Program-made: the position numbers and the translations under genes | Assembly: GCA_037176725.1 (NCBI GenBank) | Contig: JAZBRS010000026.1 | Location: forward strand, 155,755,501-155,819,500 | From: Posidonia oceanica | Lineage: Eukaryota; Streptophyta; Magnoliopsida; Alismatales; Posidoniaceae | Reading direction: 5' to 3' | Length of the DNA stretch: 64,000 nt | In this document: in pieces, positions 46,736 through 59,420 of the stretch | How the letters are laid out: each line of letters opens with the position of its first letter | How positions within the stretch are numbered: the stretch's first letter is position 1 | Notes under the pieces: model-generated | What the model was told of the DNA's origin: nothing | Databases searched by the model: none | What the model saw: the letters and a program-made list of their open reading frames with translations, nothing else

Positions 46736-47174
46736 TAAGTCATTGAGAACTGAGTTTGGTTTTTATCAACTATATATGATATTACGATAATATAGTAAGT
46801 GAGTATGTCTACAGGCATTGTTCATTGAGAACTAAACAAAAACAATCTTGGTACCATTAATATATTCTTGTTTATCCGATTTCCTTCCCTGCTACCTATT
46901 TCCTTCCTGTAACCCTTTTTTTATACCTTTCACATCTTTCAAACGGCAGTTATGTAGTATGATTTCATAGTGTTGTAGTATTTTTAATATTTATATATAT
47001 ATATTTCTAGCAGTTATGCTATTGTAGTATTGTGGCAATTGATTCATCTTTATCAAACAACAAACGGCAATGAGGTATGTGTTGTGGCAATGTATTTTAT
47101 TTAAATTGTCTTTTGTTTATTTGGTTTTCTCTTTTTTATTTATGTGTAATTATATTTTACAAACAGACACAGTT

Positions 47175-49558
47175 ATGGACAAGTATTTGATTAAAGGACC
47201 AAAAATAAGAACTTCTGAACAATCATCAGTTGGAAACAAACCCATTAATAATGAGACACATTCTTCAAGTTCGAAGAAAATATCTCTAGAATTTAATTTA
47301 GAAGAATTGATTTCAGATTCTGGTTTGAGACCATCGATATCCAGTTATAATGTGAATGAGTATGACAAAATTAGACATATATATCTGAGTAAACCTCTAT
47401 GTCAACCAAAATGTCATGCATTTCCATACATGGACTTTGGTAGGAAGCATCGTCATTTCAACAATGCTTGGTTTAGTGATTACGAGGAATGGTTGGAGTA
47501 TAGTGTAGAGAATGATGTTGCATTTTGTTTGCACTGCTATCTCTTTCCTAAAACTGGTGTTGATTCAACTTTTGTAACATGAGGATTTATATACTGGAAA
47601 GATCCAAAAAGATTGGATAACCATCAAGGCTTACATGATAGCTACCATAATGTTGTTAAACAAAAGTATATTGCATTGAAGATCGAAAGGCAACAAATTG
47701 CAGTATCACTTTGTGAACAATCAGATGAAATTCGAAAAAAATATCGTACTTGCTTGCAGGTATCTATAGATTGTGTAAGGTTTTTTTTTACACTATGGTT
47801 TATTTTTTCGAGGTCATGATGAATCTGCCAATCAAGGAAACTTTCTTGAATTTTTAAAGTTCCTAGCAGATCATAATGAATACATTGGAAAAGTTGTGTC
47901 AAAAAATGCTTTAAAACTTTAAAACTTACAACACCTTCAATTCAGAAAGATATTGTTAGTGCTATTGCAAATGAAACTATTGAGGAGATTATGAAAGATA
48001 TTGTAGATGGTGGTTTGTTTACTATTCTAGTGGACGAGTCTCATGATGTATCTGTAAAGGAACAGATTGTTGTGGTACTACGATATATAAACATAAAATG
48101 AGAGATCATTGAGTATTTCCTTGGTTTAGTGCATGTTAGCAACACATCAGTTTTATCTCTTAAGTTGACAATTGATAGCTTGTCTTCTAGGTTTGGTTTG
48201 AGCATTCACAGTTTACGTGATCAAGGATACGACGGTGCTAGCAATCTTAATGGGGAGTTTAATGGGTTAAAAACATTGATTATGAAAGAAAATTCTTGTA
48301 CTTTCTACATTCATTGTTTTACTCATCAACTATAACTGACACTTGTAGCAGTTGAAGAGAATCATGTGGAGGTGGCTTCATTTTTTGATTCAATCTCCAT
48401 TGTAATGAATTGTGTTGGAAGATCTTGCAAGCGTTGTGATACTCTCCGTGCAAAAGAAGTTGAAAGAGTTGCTAAGGAACTTGAATCAGGAGAAATTATA
48501 AGTGGTAGTGGAAGAAATCAAGAACTTTGCATGAAAATGGCTGATGAAACACGATGGGGATCTCATTATGGTGCTTTAATTAATTTATCTCTCATGTTCT
48601 CTTCTGTGGTGGAAGTTCTTGAAATTCTTAGAGTTGATGGTGAATTAACAAAGACTAAAACACAAGCTAATACTTATCTAATACTTATGTCAATCTTATT
48701 TAGACATTTAATTTTGTATTTCTCCTACTTTTGATGAAAAATATTCTAGGAGTAATATTTAAGTTGTCTGAGGCACTACAAAGAAAATACCAAGATATTG
48801 TGTATGCATTGAACTTAATTAGACTATCTAAGTTGCAACTTAACTTTATGAGAAGTCATGATGGTGCTTGAGAATCTTTTCTTGATGAAGTTACGTTATT
48901 TTATAAGAAACATAACATTGAAGTCAAATGTATGGATGACATTTATCAAGAACCAAGGAGAGTACGTTGAAGTCAAGAAGATAAGACAAATTTGCACAGA
49001 TTTCGAGTTAAGATTTTTAATACAGTGATTGATTTGTTGATAAATGAGCTCAATGATCGTTTTATTGGTAGGAATACAGAGTTATTATTATGTACTGCTT
49101 GTCTCAATCCAAGTGATAGATTTACTTTCTTCGATAAAGAGAAGTTAGTACGACATGCTTAGCTTTATCATTCTAATTTCTCTCTTATAGATATTGAAAG
49201 GCATGGAAACCAACTTAATACCTATATTTTGGATGTTCGTAAGGTACCAGAATTAAAATTTATCAAAAGTATTAGTGGTTTTGCTCAGAAACTTGTGGAG
49301 TTGAAGCAAGATTGTGTATATTTTTTAGTATATCGGCTATTGAAATTAATATTATTACTGTCTATGGCAACAGCTTCTGTTGAGAGGGTATTTTCTACGA
49401 TTAATATTATCAAAAGTCATTTAAGGAACATAATAGGAGATACTTTCATAAATGATTGTTTGATTGCTCACATTGAGCGTGATATAATCAATCAAATTGA
49501 CAATGAGATAATAATGAAACGCTTTCAATGTATGCATCTGTGTCGAGGAATTTTATGA
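47175..49558 (+). pseudogene. TTF-type zinc-finger hAT transposase (decayed)
   Basis: The start is the ATG at 47175, after an upstream intron-like T-rich stretch. The N-terminal TTF-type zinc-finger region (47410-47560) has RHFNNAWF and CLHCYLF. The DUF4371/hAT catalytic core follows, with LVDESHDVS (about 48030), DQGYDGASN (48220) and DETRWGSHYG (48540). The hAT C-terminal dimerisation motif ATASVERVFS is at about 49366. Stops include TGA at 47580 and others after 48090 and 48330. There are frameshifts near 47785, between 48700 and 49200, and before 49229. Gene order and spacing match full-length plant TTF-hAT proteins of about 750-800 residues. It cannot encode a working transposase. Confidence 0.9.
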
Positions 49559-49649
49559 TTCAAGTAATAATATTTTAATAATATTTAAATTTTATTATTT
49601 TATTATATTTATTTTAAAAAATTTATCATTTATATAATTATACTTTACC

Positions 49650-49676
49650 CTAACAAAAATCCTAAATCCGCCACTA
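49650..49676 (+). other. Right terminal repeat of the hAT element
   Basis: AAAATCCTAAATCCGCCACTA is the inverted form of a TAGTGGCGGAT-type terminus, common in hAT elements with TTF transposases. I cannot find the matching left terminus upstream of 47175, so the left end is probably lost. Confidence 0.55.
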
Positions 49677-50929
49677 TCTATGTCCCTATGGATCTTCTCG
49701 TTTACATTCACTTCCTGCCATTGCAAAAAATTGCAACCCGCTCGTGAACATGCTACTCGTGAGACCACACCACACCAGCCGCAGAAGTTTTGCATGAGCA
49801 AAAATGTTGGCCACTCTACTTCTGTTGCATCATTTGCATCTACTAGAGTAATGTAATACAAGAATAAGAAAGTCAGCAAATAAAAGTTAAAATCCAACTC
49901 AAGTAGTAGAGTTGACTAGAATGTTGTGGTTACATGATGCACAGTTTAAATTTAGCAACTAACTACATTAAAAAAAAAAGTAAATAAAAAAATAAGAATA
50001 AATCCTAGAGTCTGCATGTATTCTTCCTTCCCCTTACCACTTACACATTCACACTCCACGTACGTAGGGTGAAGAGGTGACACGACAGGACCCCATCTGC
50101 CATGTCTCTCATTTATTGTCTTGCACAGAACGTTTAACATGCCACCACAACTATTGTGCGGTCGTCCTCTTCTATGTGATGGTAAAAATTAAAGTAGAGT
50201 TGAGAGTACCTCGAAATACGGACACTTGTTCTGTGTTACATGTATTATACGTATGATAATGAATTGAGTCGATCTATATCTAGATTTAGATTTATCTTTT
50301 TTTACAGAGGATTTAAACCTATAATCTAAAATTGGATCTAGATACAAATCCAGACCTATGAAGATAATAAGTCTAGATCTCGAATCTGATAGGTCTACTT
50401 AAAATATTTTTACATATGATTATATGAAATTGAAAAATTCATTCAAAGCTTTTTTTAGGTTGAAATATTTAGATTTTGGATGCTTCAACTACTTTTAAAG
50501 TCCTTCAATTAGATATGAGTTGAAAATAACTTTCTAAAATTAGAAACATAACCCAAAAAATGTGCATCTCATAAAATCTGTAAGTACACCTCAAAAGGAA
50601 AATGACAAACCACAGAGAAAAATAGTATGTAACATCTATTAAAAAAAGCATGTAACATCTTTGGCATCCAACCTGTTAAAAGAAAAAGATGTGAGTAACA
50701 CAGTAACAATATTAACAAAGCATCATATGCTTCTCCAACATTTTTGTATCTTGTAACAAATAAAATAAAATCAACTAGTCAACCACCAACCAGAAATACA
50801 AAAAATTAAACAAAGTCTGGCTTATATTCAATCATATAGAAAAAATAAAATACAATCATTTGATATGATACCAAGATATTACTCATTTGCATTATCAAAT
50901 AATAAATATTACTTTTCAATGTTCATTCT
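49677..50929. other. AT-rich intergenic DNA, no gene supported
   Basis: A minus-strand frame of 100 codons at 49595-49897 has no recognisable motif. 50270-50410 is rich in TCTAGAT words. A block starting CATTTGATATGATACCAA occurs at about 50858 and again at about 50990. Confidence 0.5.
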
Positions 50930-51609
50930 TTTCCAAAGCTATAATATGTATTGCTTCCATTTCTTCAATTTCACGTGCATCATCAACTTCATTTGATATG
51001 ATACCAATATATTGTTCATTTGCATCTTGCTCTATAAAAAAAGGGAAAGATAAAGTTAAACACTTAATAAACATATAATAATAAATTAAATGAATGTCAA
51101 CTAAATTTACCTCGAATTTCATTTCTAATCCAATCTTAAGTACATACAATAGCTTCCACTGTACTTGGTAGCATTGAACATCGATATTGATCAAGAATTC
51201 TACCACCTGTGCCAAAAGTAGCCTCAGATGCAATTGTAGACACAAGGATTACTAAAAGATCTTGAACTATGAGTGATAAAGTTGGAAATTTTGGTCCAAC
51301 AAACCTCTACCATGCCAATATATCAAAATTTCCTTATCAGGAAACACCTTTTCTTCTAAGTACATTTCCAAATCAGTTTTTCTCACTTGTGAAGCAGTTT
51401 TAGTAGCCACATACTTCTTTAAATTCCCTATTCTTTCTGCCAACTCTGAATGACTAAAACCAAAGGATGATAAATCATTAGATGGATAAAACTACTATTA
51501 TCAAGTAATGGAAAATACATTGCATCTGTTGATCTAAGATGATATTTTGAATGCAAAAATTTGAGATATTCTAAAATCTCATTTGTCTTCTTGTCCACTT
51601 CTATATTTG
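50930..51609 (-). pseudogene. 3' part of a second hAT transposase (Ac/RICESLEEPER-like) with intron
   Basis: The minus strand shows LEEKVFPDKE, then after a one-base frameshift the hAT dimerisation block FPTLSLIVQDLLVILVSTIA followed by SEATFGTGGRILDQYRCSM, and VEAIVCT. A stop replaces the usual Gln before DWIRNEI. After it lies a GT-AG intron (51110 down to 51032, 79 bp) and an acidic terminal exon ending at about 50931. The zinc finger and catalytic core are absent. It is unrelated in type to the TTF-hAT at 47175. Confidence 0.75.
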
Positions 51610-53192
51610 GAACACCCCCCTAGGCGCCACAATCTTACATCTTATCACACCTAGAGCTATTACTGAATAAATAACTCTAAAATAAATACAATAAACTAAA
51701 TTAAACAGCTATCAAGAAATAAATACTAAATCTAACTAGAACCTGTGGTGTGTGGTTACGTGGCTCCAGCTATAAGCATTAGACATTACTGCTATTCCCA
51801 TATCTGCACTTGCAAGAAAACCATCAAAACACGCGTGAGTGACATCTAAAAGTCACCCAACACACGTCTACCAACTACTAAAAACAGTAAACCAGAATTG
51901 GAGCTGCTGGCACACAACTCCTCAAGCCACACGCTGCCCTCACTCGACAGCCACAAGCCATAACCTGCAATTTACCAAAACCTGCAAAGCTCTATTGTAG
52001 ACAAGCATGAAAATCCTTTTTAAAACATACTTTTCGAAAACATTTTCCCTTTTTCCTTTCAAAACACGTGCACTTTCAAATTTCTTATGCATACTTAAAA
52101 TAGCTACTCCTTATCAAGTTAAGTCCAAAACCACACACAAAATTCACACACTATACAATCTGAACCCACGCAGTCTCTGTGTGGATCAGACAGCCAACGG
52201 TGTCTGTATGCTTTTAATTGCATCTAGAATATAACAACAACAACCACAAAATAACCACAAAGCCACAGCTCAGAAACCACGGTCTTCTCTAGACCAGAGC
52301 TTGATTTCCTGAATCAGTGCTCAGAAAATAACAACTACAACAAACCAACAACAGTGTGTCATGTTACCCGGAGCCAAGCAACCAACACTGGCCACAAGCA
52401 GCCATTGAAGTGTACTGCACTGCCACAAACATACTATCCTGTGAGGAGTATGTTTGTCCTGACGTCTCACCTCTCTATAGGACCCTCACAAGCAACCCTC
52501 CTTGAGAAAGCCGCTCACCCTCCTCAAGCAAGTTGTCCTCTCTCAGGACAACACCACAGGGTAGGCCCTCTCGACGTCCTAGCTTGACCTCATCCTCAGT
52601 CTCTTGGTCATACAGACCTCAACCTCGGTCTCTCGGTCCTAACCTCAGTGCCTAGAACAACGAGAGTCTCTTTCACCTCCAGGTCCAACCAGCACCTCAA
52701 GCCACAAACCACAAGCCTCAACAAAACTTCGAAAACCACGTGGACTTCAACTTAAGCAAGCAGCTCGTGACCCTAGGGCTATTGCCCATCCCTGAAGGTC
52801 AGTCGAGAGCTTCAACCTCTTAGTCCCTCAAAACTGCAAAACATTCGGACTTCACCCTAAACAAGCAGCTCACGACCCCAGAGGTATCACTCCATCCCTG
52901 GAAGGCTGGTTGGGAGCTAGGTCTCTTAGTCCCCAGAAAATATTTTCCAAAAACCTTGTACTTCCTTTTCCAAAACTCTTTTGGAAAATCATTTTGAAAA
53001 TCATCTCAAATGCAACGTAAAACACCGCACCAAAACGTTACACGAAAAGCCACGACAAACCATGAAATTCTACTTGCGTCAAAAACCATGCAAAGCCTCA
53101 CAACACTTTGCCCGATATCTCGTGCCAAAACACCACACGAAAAACGCTCAAAACCATGAGAAAATCCCTACTGCAACCATTGTCACAGTGAC
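51610..53192 (-). mobile_element. Tekay-like LTR block, copy 2, left part
   Basis: Shares with the solo LTR at 5512 the GTTACGTGGCTCC and ACGCGTGAGTGACATCTAA landmarks and the same series of CA-rich segments. The left edge is placed at TGGAACACCCCCC by analogy. It is interrupted at 53192 by the Copia element and continues at 58294. Orientation is inferred from the solo LTR. The plus strand contains many unsupported frames. Confidence 0.55.
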
Positions 53193-54414
53193 TGTTGGCA
53201 AAAATGCCTCATCTCAGTTTTGATAATAACAAAACATATTTATGAGCTAACCTTCTTAATAGGTCAAGAAAGAAGTTCTTATGGACTTTGGAAAAAGAAG
53301 AAGAGATATTGGCAAAGAAGAAATCAATAAGGAAGATCAAGGCTATTCAATTGAAAATCAAGTCAAAATAATTAAAGAATGAAGACCAAGATTATATGTA
53401 ATTAAATGAGTAATGTAAAAGAGTATGTTGTATTTTAGGAAATTGTAATAATCTCCTAAACACCTCCATAGTGCCTTAGGAAAATAGCCATAGTCCAAAA
53501 GGAAGCCAATTCATTGATTAAATTCATTATAGGGCTAAAACAGGCCAATTCGGCATACTGAATATTTTCGGTATACCGAATCAGGGAATATAGTGTTCAC
53601 AGCAATGACTTGCTTCGGCATACCGAAATACTTCGGTATACCGAAATCTGGGCTATCTGTTTTCACAACCAAGTATACGTTCGGCACACCGAAAAATTTC
53701 GGTATACCGAAATATCCGACCATTGTGAATTTCGGTCGACCGATTAATTTCGGCATACCGAATCAGTAGCCGTTTGTGAATGTTTGAGAGAATTGTGAGC
53801 TCATTTTACATGTGTCTAAATTAGTATATGCCTATATGTAGGACACCACTATACTCATATTTGACACCAGAGATTAGACAAATATATTACACATTATATA
53901 CACTTAGTTGAGCTAAATTCCCATCATTTCCTTTGAGTATTCCACTCACATCATTTGAGAGATATTCCCTAAGCTAAAGAGAGCTTCATTTCCACCTAGC
54001 CAAAGTATTTTGGGAGATATAGAAAAGAGAAAAGAGTTATAATTTTGCTTTCTTATGTGAGTTCTTCTCCGGAAGCGAGAAGGGTTACTGCGGTTTTTGC
54101 AGGGGCTTAGCGTGGTTTCGTCAAGGTGTATGGCAAGATCTTGGCACGGAACAAGATCAATGATTAAGGTAACTCTCGAGGGTTTTCTCAAGGAGTGGAC
54201 TAAGCTAGGGAAGCTGAACCACTATAAATCATTTAAGTAATCTCATTGCCTCTCATCCCCTTCTTTGCATGTTTTAGTTTAAACATTCAAATCCTTATTT
54301 CCATATTTCATTTACTTGCTAATTTACTTAAGATTGTCAAAGTTAATTTAAAATTCCACACTTAGTATATAATTTACTATTCACCCTCCTCTAGTAAAGC
54401 CTAGAATCCCAACA
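53193..54414 (+). mobile_element. 5' LTR of the Copia element
   Basis: Runs from TGTTGGCAAAAATGCC to CTAGAATCCCAACA. It contains the TTCGGTATACCGAA palindrome cluster at 53549-53762. Confidence 0.95.
53549..53762. repeat. TTCGGTATACCGAA palindrome cluster
   Basis: Three perfect 14-bp palindromes (53567-53580, 53632-53645, 53698-53711), two TTCGGCATACCGAA variants (53614-53627, 53749-53762) and diverged copies at 53549, 53680 and 53730. They come in pairs 3-6 bp apart, so each pair can form one hairpin of about 14-15 bp. The 3' LTR has a more decayed copy at 57424-57643. Confidence 0.92.
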
Positions 54415-54416
54415 AG

Positions 54417-54428
54417 TGGTATCAGAGC
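54417..54428 (+). other. Primer-binding site of the Copia element
   Basis: TGGTATCAGAGC, the classic site complementary to the 3' end of plant initiator tRNA-Met, two bases after the LTR end. Confidence 0.95.
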
Positions 54429-54470
54429 CTGGTCATCTAGAATATAAGATTTAAACATCTTCTAATTAAA

Positions 54471-55388
54471 ATGGTTTCATTTAACAATAACATTGTAGAG
54501 GGACAAAGCATATATAGACCTCCCTTCTTTGATGGCACAAATTATAATTATTGGAAGTGTAGAATGCAAGTATATCTTAAATCCATTGATTTTGATTTAT
54601 GGAATATTATTATAAATGGATATACTCCTAGTAACAAGCATTATAAAGAGTGGAATGTAAATGAGAGAAATTTAGCAATTTTTGATGCTAAGGGGTTAAA
54701 TACCTTGTTTTGTGCTATTAATGAAGATCAATTTAATCTTATTTCTAATTGTAGCACATCTCATGAAGCTTGGCATGTTCTAGAAATTACTTATGAAGAA
54801 ACAAATCAAGTTAAGAAAAAGGATTTTAAAGATTTATCTTCCAATGATGAGGTTGCTCACTCATGTTTTATGGCAAATACAAGTGAGGTGTCATCTCTAG
54901 ATAATATTGAAGATTTTTCTATGAATGAATTGCTTGATGCTTTTAATGAGGTTTATTTGAAATAAAAATATTTGAAAGGTAAATACAAAAGTGTAAACAA
55001 GAGCTTTAATGATATATCTCATGAGAAAGAAATAATTTCAAATGAAAATGATGAGTTGAGAAATAAGCATAAAGCATTTGAGATAGAAAATGATAACTTG
55101 AAAAATGAATTGAATATCATGAAATGTAGAATTAATATTTTGGAAAGTGACATTGCATCTTTGAAAAATAAAAGTGAAAATTTACTAAATGATGTTAGAA
55201 AGAGAACTTTTGATGAAAGGAAACCTAGAAGTAAAAATGTGCCTAGAAATGTCATTCCATATGAAAATAGATTCGTAAGAGCTAAGAATGATGAATTTGA
55301 ATTTGTTATTAAGAAAGTAGAAAGAGATAAATGGATCCCCAAAATAAGAAATAATAAGACTAATCCATTTGAACCTAAAATTAAGTAG
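54471..55388 (+). pseudogene. Copia gag remnant with internal deletion
   Basis: The first part (54471-54965) is a UBN2/DUF4219-type Copia Gag start, with PPFFDGTNYNYWKCRMQVYL and STSHEAWHVLE motifs. After the TAA at 54963 the same frame continues (54966-55388) as a Glu/Lys/Asn-rich, coiled-coil-like stretch ending in NKTNPFEPKIK and a stop. Between TYEETNQVKKK and the HSCFMANTSEVSS stretch the usual middle of Gag, including the CCHC zinc knuckle, is missing, so an in-frame deletion joined the two ends. The frame is otherwise intact for 306 codons. Confidence 0.82.
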
Positions 55389-57050
55389 GTACCAAAGTCT
55401 CTACTTAGTACTTGATTACTCCAAAAAGGAGTAGGAACATAGGACTATTAATCATTGACAAATATTGGAAATCCCATTAAAAATGATATTTTTAATTGTT
55501 TTGAATGTATTGAATAATGAAATTATTTGGAGGAATTTCATTTAATTTATCATGATTTTACATTACAAACAATTGGTATTATTACCTATATTTTATCTCT
55601 GTTTAAAAAAAAAATTCTAATTGATTCGGTCTACCGTTTTTGGACCGGTATACCGAAATCTCCTGATTCGGTTTGCCGTTTTCATCCAGTTTGTCGAATT
55701 GACTAGAAGTCTGAATTTTTGACTTCTTGATCAAATTTTTGTTATTTATGACTTGTGATCCTAATGATTATTGATATTCTATTTTTGAATCTTTATAAGT
55801 ATTTTGCTTGGATTTTCAGTGAATTTTTTTTTATATACTTGATAAAAGGGGAGCTTTTATGAATAATTCCTTGAAATCAATACTTTTTGATCTTTGCAAT
55901 ACACTTGCTTAGATTATTATCTATTTTAGAATAAATTGTATTTATCCATGCTCATCGATAGGGGGAGCACATTGAATATATTAAATATCTTAACAATTAT
56001 TGTATTAACATTGAATAATTTCCAACAATTGGTATCTTTCAACAACTTGAAATTTCTTGAAAAAGATTTTATTGCCTATTGAAAATCTGAATTTGTCTTT
56101 TTACCCATGATTGGTGTAAGGGGGGCTTACCATGATTGACTATCTTATTCTTGATGATTATTGAATATTATTTACTCATCACAATGTTCATAATTGAATA
56201 TCTTTTCATCTTGATACCTATTGATCTAACATATTGATATAGATTTAACATTTGGTATCAATTGACTTCACCATATGAAATTGAAATTCATGCATATCAT
56301 TTATCATATGAAGTTGAAATTGATTGAATATAATTTACTCATCATATTGTTGATTAAATAAAAATGATTTCTGATTTTATTGATTATTATTGAACAAAAG
56401 AATTGATTTGGATGTTTATTGCTTTTGATGATTTCTTATTAAAAATCTGACAAAAAGTTGATCTTGTAAAAATTGATTTTTTTCACAAATTGGCATCTTT
56501 TTATAAATTGGTATTTTTGTAACAATTAGTATTTTTTAACAATTGATAAATTTTGACAAATAAATATCTATACTTAAAGTGAGGGGGAACTTACTGAATA
56601 TCTATGAATATTTGTATGATTTAGATAATTATTGAATATTAATTACTTTTGAGGATGAAGTAGATTCTTATTGAATATTTTAACACTGGTTTAGATGCCT
56701 TATTGAATATCCTTGTATTGATAACAAGGGGGAGAAGTTTTCTATTAATTATTTTAATAATGCTTTTAATGCTAATATTTCTTTGGATTTATGCATTCTA
56801 TTCTTTTTGCTTATGACAAAAAGTGGGAGAAGAATAGGATAAGTTTTCCAAAGCTATGTTTTGACATTTTATCATGTTAATGTAAGATAAGAAGGTGCAT
56901 GAGTCATTGGTTAAGATTATATATGTTTGACATTTTATATTGAGCTCATATAGTTAGGGGGAGTATTAAAATATTATTGACATATCTTTTATGCATATTT
57001 TAAGGGAGAGCCATTTCTATAGCTTTGAATATTTATGGTTTTTTGTCATC
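55389..57050 (+). mobile_element. AT-rich spacer of the Copia element with repeated polypurine motifs
   Basis: No coding frame. AGGGGGAG-type motifs recur at about 55846, 55961, 56119, 56582, 56728, 56957 and 57003. Multiple polypurine tracts upstream of the 3' LTR are a known feature of Sirevirus Copia elements. A second cluster of TTCGGT/ACCGAA words lies at 55624-55710. Trinucleotide-poor, TTGAATAT-rich sequence fills the rest. Confidence 0.65.
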
Positions 57051-57067
57051 ATAAAAAAGGAAGAGAT
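57051..57067 (+). other. Polypurine tract of the Copia element
   Basis: AAAAAAGGAAGAGAT lies directly before the TGTTGGC start of the 3' LTR. Confidence 0.8.
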
Positions 57068-58288
57068 TGTTGGCAAAAATGCCTCATCTCGGTTTTAATG
57101 ATAACAAAATATATTTGTGAGCTAACCTTCTTAATAGGTCAAGAAAGAAGTTCTTATAGACTTTGGAAAAAGAAGAAGAGATATTGGCAAAGAAGAAATC
57201 AATAAGGAAGATCAAGGCTATTCAATTGAAGATCAAGTCAAAACAATTGAAGAATGAAGACCAAGATTATATGTAAATAAACGAGTCATGTAAAAGAGTA
57301 TGTTGTATTTTAAGAAATTGTAATAATCTCCCAAACACCTCCATAATGTCTTAGGAAAATAGTTATAGCCCAAAAGGAAACCAATTCATTGATTAAATTC
57401 ATTATAGGGCTAAAACAGACCAATTCGGCATACCGAATATTTTTGGTATACCGAATCAGGAAATATAGTGTTCACAGCAATGACTTGCTTCGGCATACCA
57501 AATACTTTGGTATACCAAAATATAGGATATCTGTTTTCACAACCAAGTATATGTTCAGCACACTGAAAAATTTCGATATACCGAAGTATCCGACCGTTAT
57601 GAATTTCAGTCGATCGATTAATTTTGGCATACCGAATCAGTAGCCATTTATGAACGTTTGAGAGAATTGTGAGCTCATTTTACATGTGTCTAAATTAGTA
57701 TATGCCTATATATAGGACACCACTATACTCATATTTGACACCAGAGATTAGACAAGTATATTGCACATCATATACACTTAGTTAAGCTAAATTCCCATCA
57801 TTTCCTTTGAGCATTCCACTCACATCATTTGAGAGATATTTCCCAAGCTATAGAGAGCTTCATTTCCACCTAGCCAAAGTATTTTGAGAGATATAGAAAA
57901 GAGAAAAGAGTTGTAATTTTGCTTTCTAGTGTGAGTTCTTCTCCGGGAGCGAGAAGGGTTACCACGGTTTTTGCAGAGGCTTGGCGTGGTCTCGTTAAGG
58001 TGTACGGCAGAATCTTGGCCCGGAACAAGATCAAGGATTAAGGTAACTCTCTAGGGATTTTCTCGAGGAGTGGACTAAGCCGGGGAGGCTGAACCACTAT
58101 AAATCATTTGAGTAATCTCATTGCCTCTCATCCCCTTCTTTGCATGTTTTAGTTTAAATATTCAAATCCTTATCTCCATATTTCATTTACTTGCTAATTT
58201 ACTTAAGATTGTCAAAGTTAGTTTAAAATTCCACACTTAGTATATAATTCACTATTCACCCCCTCTAGTGAAGTCTAGAATCTCAATA
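57068..58288 (+). mobile_element. 3' LTR of the Copia element
   Basis: 1221 bp, colinear with the 5' LTR; ends TCTAGAATCTCAATA. Its palindrome cluster has mutated more than that of the 5' LTR, for example TTTGGTATACCAAA-like changes near 57500. Confidence 0.95.
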
Positions 58289-58293
58289 GTGAC

Positions 58294-59420
58294 CACGTGG
58301 AAAAATGTGCCCCTAACACGCGTGCTCAATACACATGGCAGAACACGCGCCCAAAATGCGCCACAGGCCCAACAATTGGCCTGAGGACGCCGGACACATA
58401 CCGCCCGTCCCCAAAGGGGCAAAACCTGCAAGAAATTGTGAACGAGGACAAAACACGGGAAAGCACAAGAAACCAAACCACAAACCATAAGAATTGGATT
58501 CTTACGTGAACCCAAAGGAGACCAACTGCCTTGGCATAGGATCCCTACTGGAATCCCAAGCACACACACAACAATAATTATAATAACAATAGGATTCCTA
58601 CTTAGGATCTCAGGCACAACTACAACAACAATATAATAATCATCGGATTCCCACTTAGAATCCCAAGCACAGGCACAATAATAAACATTATAATAATAGG
58701 ATTCCTACTTGGAATCCCACACATCCACCACAATAATATAATATTGACAGAAAATAAAGAGAAGGCGTCGGTAGGCGTGTACCTGCACCGACGACGACCC
58801 CCGCACCCATTTGGTCGCAGCAACAATGAGAAGCGGCGACACAACGGCGAGCGGCAACACGACAGCGACAGCATAGCAGCGGACCCCCACACCTCTCACT
58901 GCTAGACTGTCTCCCTCTCTCCTAAGCCTCTGTCTCTTTCTCCTCCTTCACAGTGGTGGGGCAAACGGCAGTGAGTGGCAACGAGCAGCGGCGAGCAATG
59001 GCGGTAGTGACACAACACCACCCCTCCTCCTCTTCCCCCCAGTTCTCTCTCACTCTCTCTGGTTTGCTCAAGATCCTCCTTCTCCTCTCTCTCTAGGAAG
59101 CGACGGCGGCGACCGAAGATTGGCAGCACGGCAACGGCGGGAAACGGCGACGTGCGGCGGAAGATTGGTGCTTGGCTCCTCCCTCCTCCTTCTCCTTCCT
59201 CTTCTTTCTTTCTTTCTTTCTTTTTTTTTTTCTGATTTGCAGGTGCGCTCGTAGAGGAAGAAGACGAAGGCCCGGATCCTAAAACCATCCAAATCCACTT
59301 AAATGAAAACTGAGTTCCGATCCAATACTACTGAATTTTCTGCACCAGCAAAATGTGCCAACAAAATGCGCCACCTTTATGCACAGAAAATATGCACAGG
59401 GAAAACGCGCCTTTAGTTCA
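58294..59420 (-). mobile_element. Tekay-like LTR block, copy 2, right part
   Basis: Continues the sequence interrupted at 53192. Contains four copies of an AGGATTCC(T/C)ACTTGGAATCCCA-like word at 58520-58720 and a C/T-rich block (59030-59230). The right edge, near TTTAGTTCA at 59420, is inferred from the start of copy 3. GC-rich frames on the minus strand are not credible genes. Confidence 0.5.

Larger units (their letters stand above)
53188..58293 (+). mobile_element. Copia-type LTR retrotransposon with internal deletion (5096 bp plus TSD)
   Basis: Exact TSD GTGAC at 53188-53192 and 58289-58293, with LTRs of 1222 and 1221 bp. An initiator-Met-tRNA PBS follows the 5' LTR and a polypurine tract precedes the 3' LTR. 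The internal part is only 2.65 kb and holds gag remnants but no protease, integrase, RT or RNase H. The element was therefore mobilised in trans or deleted after insertion. The 3' LTR ends in TA instead of CA. By eye the LTRs differ at several percent of sites. Confidence 0.95.

Noticed and set aside
58902..59288. 128-codon minus-strand frame
   Set aside because: C/T-rich block of the Tekay-like LTR; low complexity and no domain.
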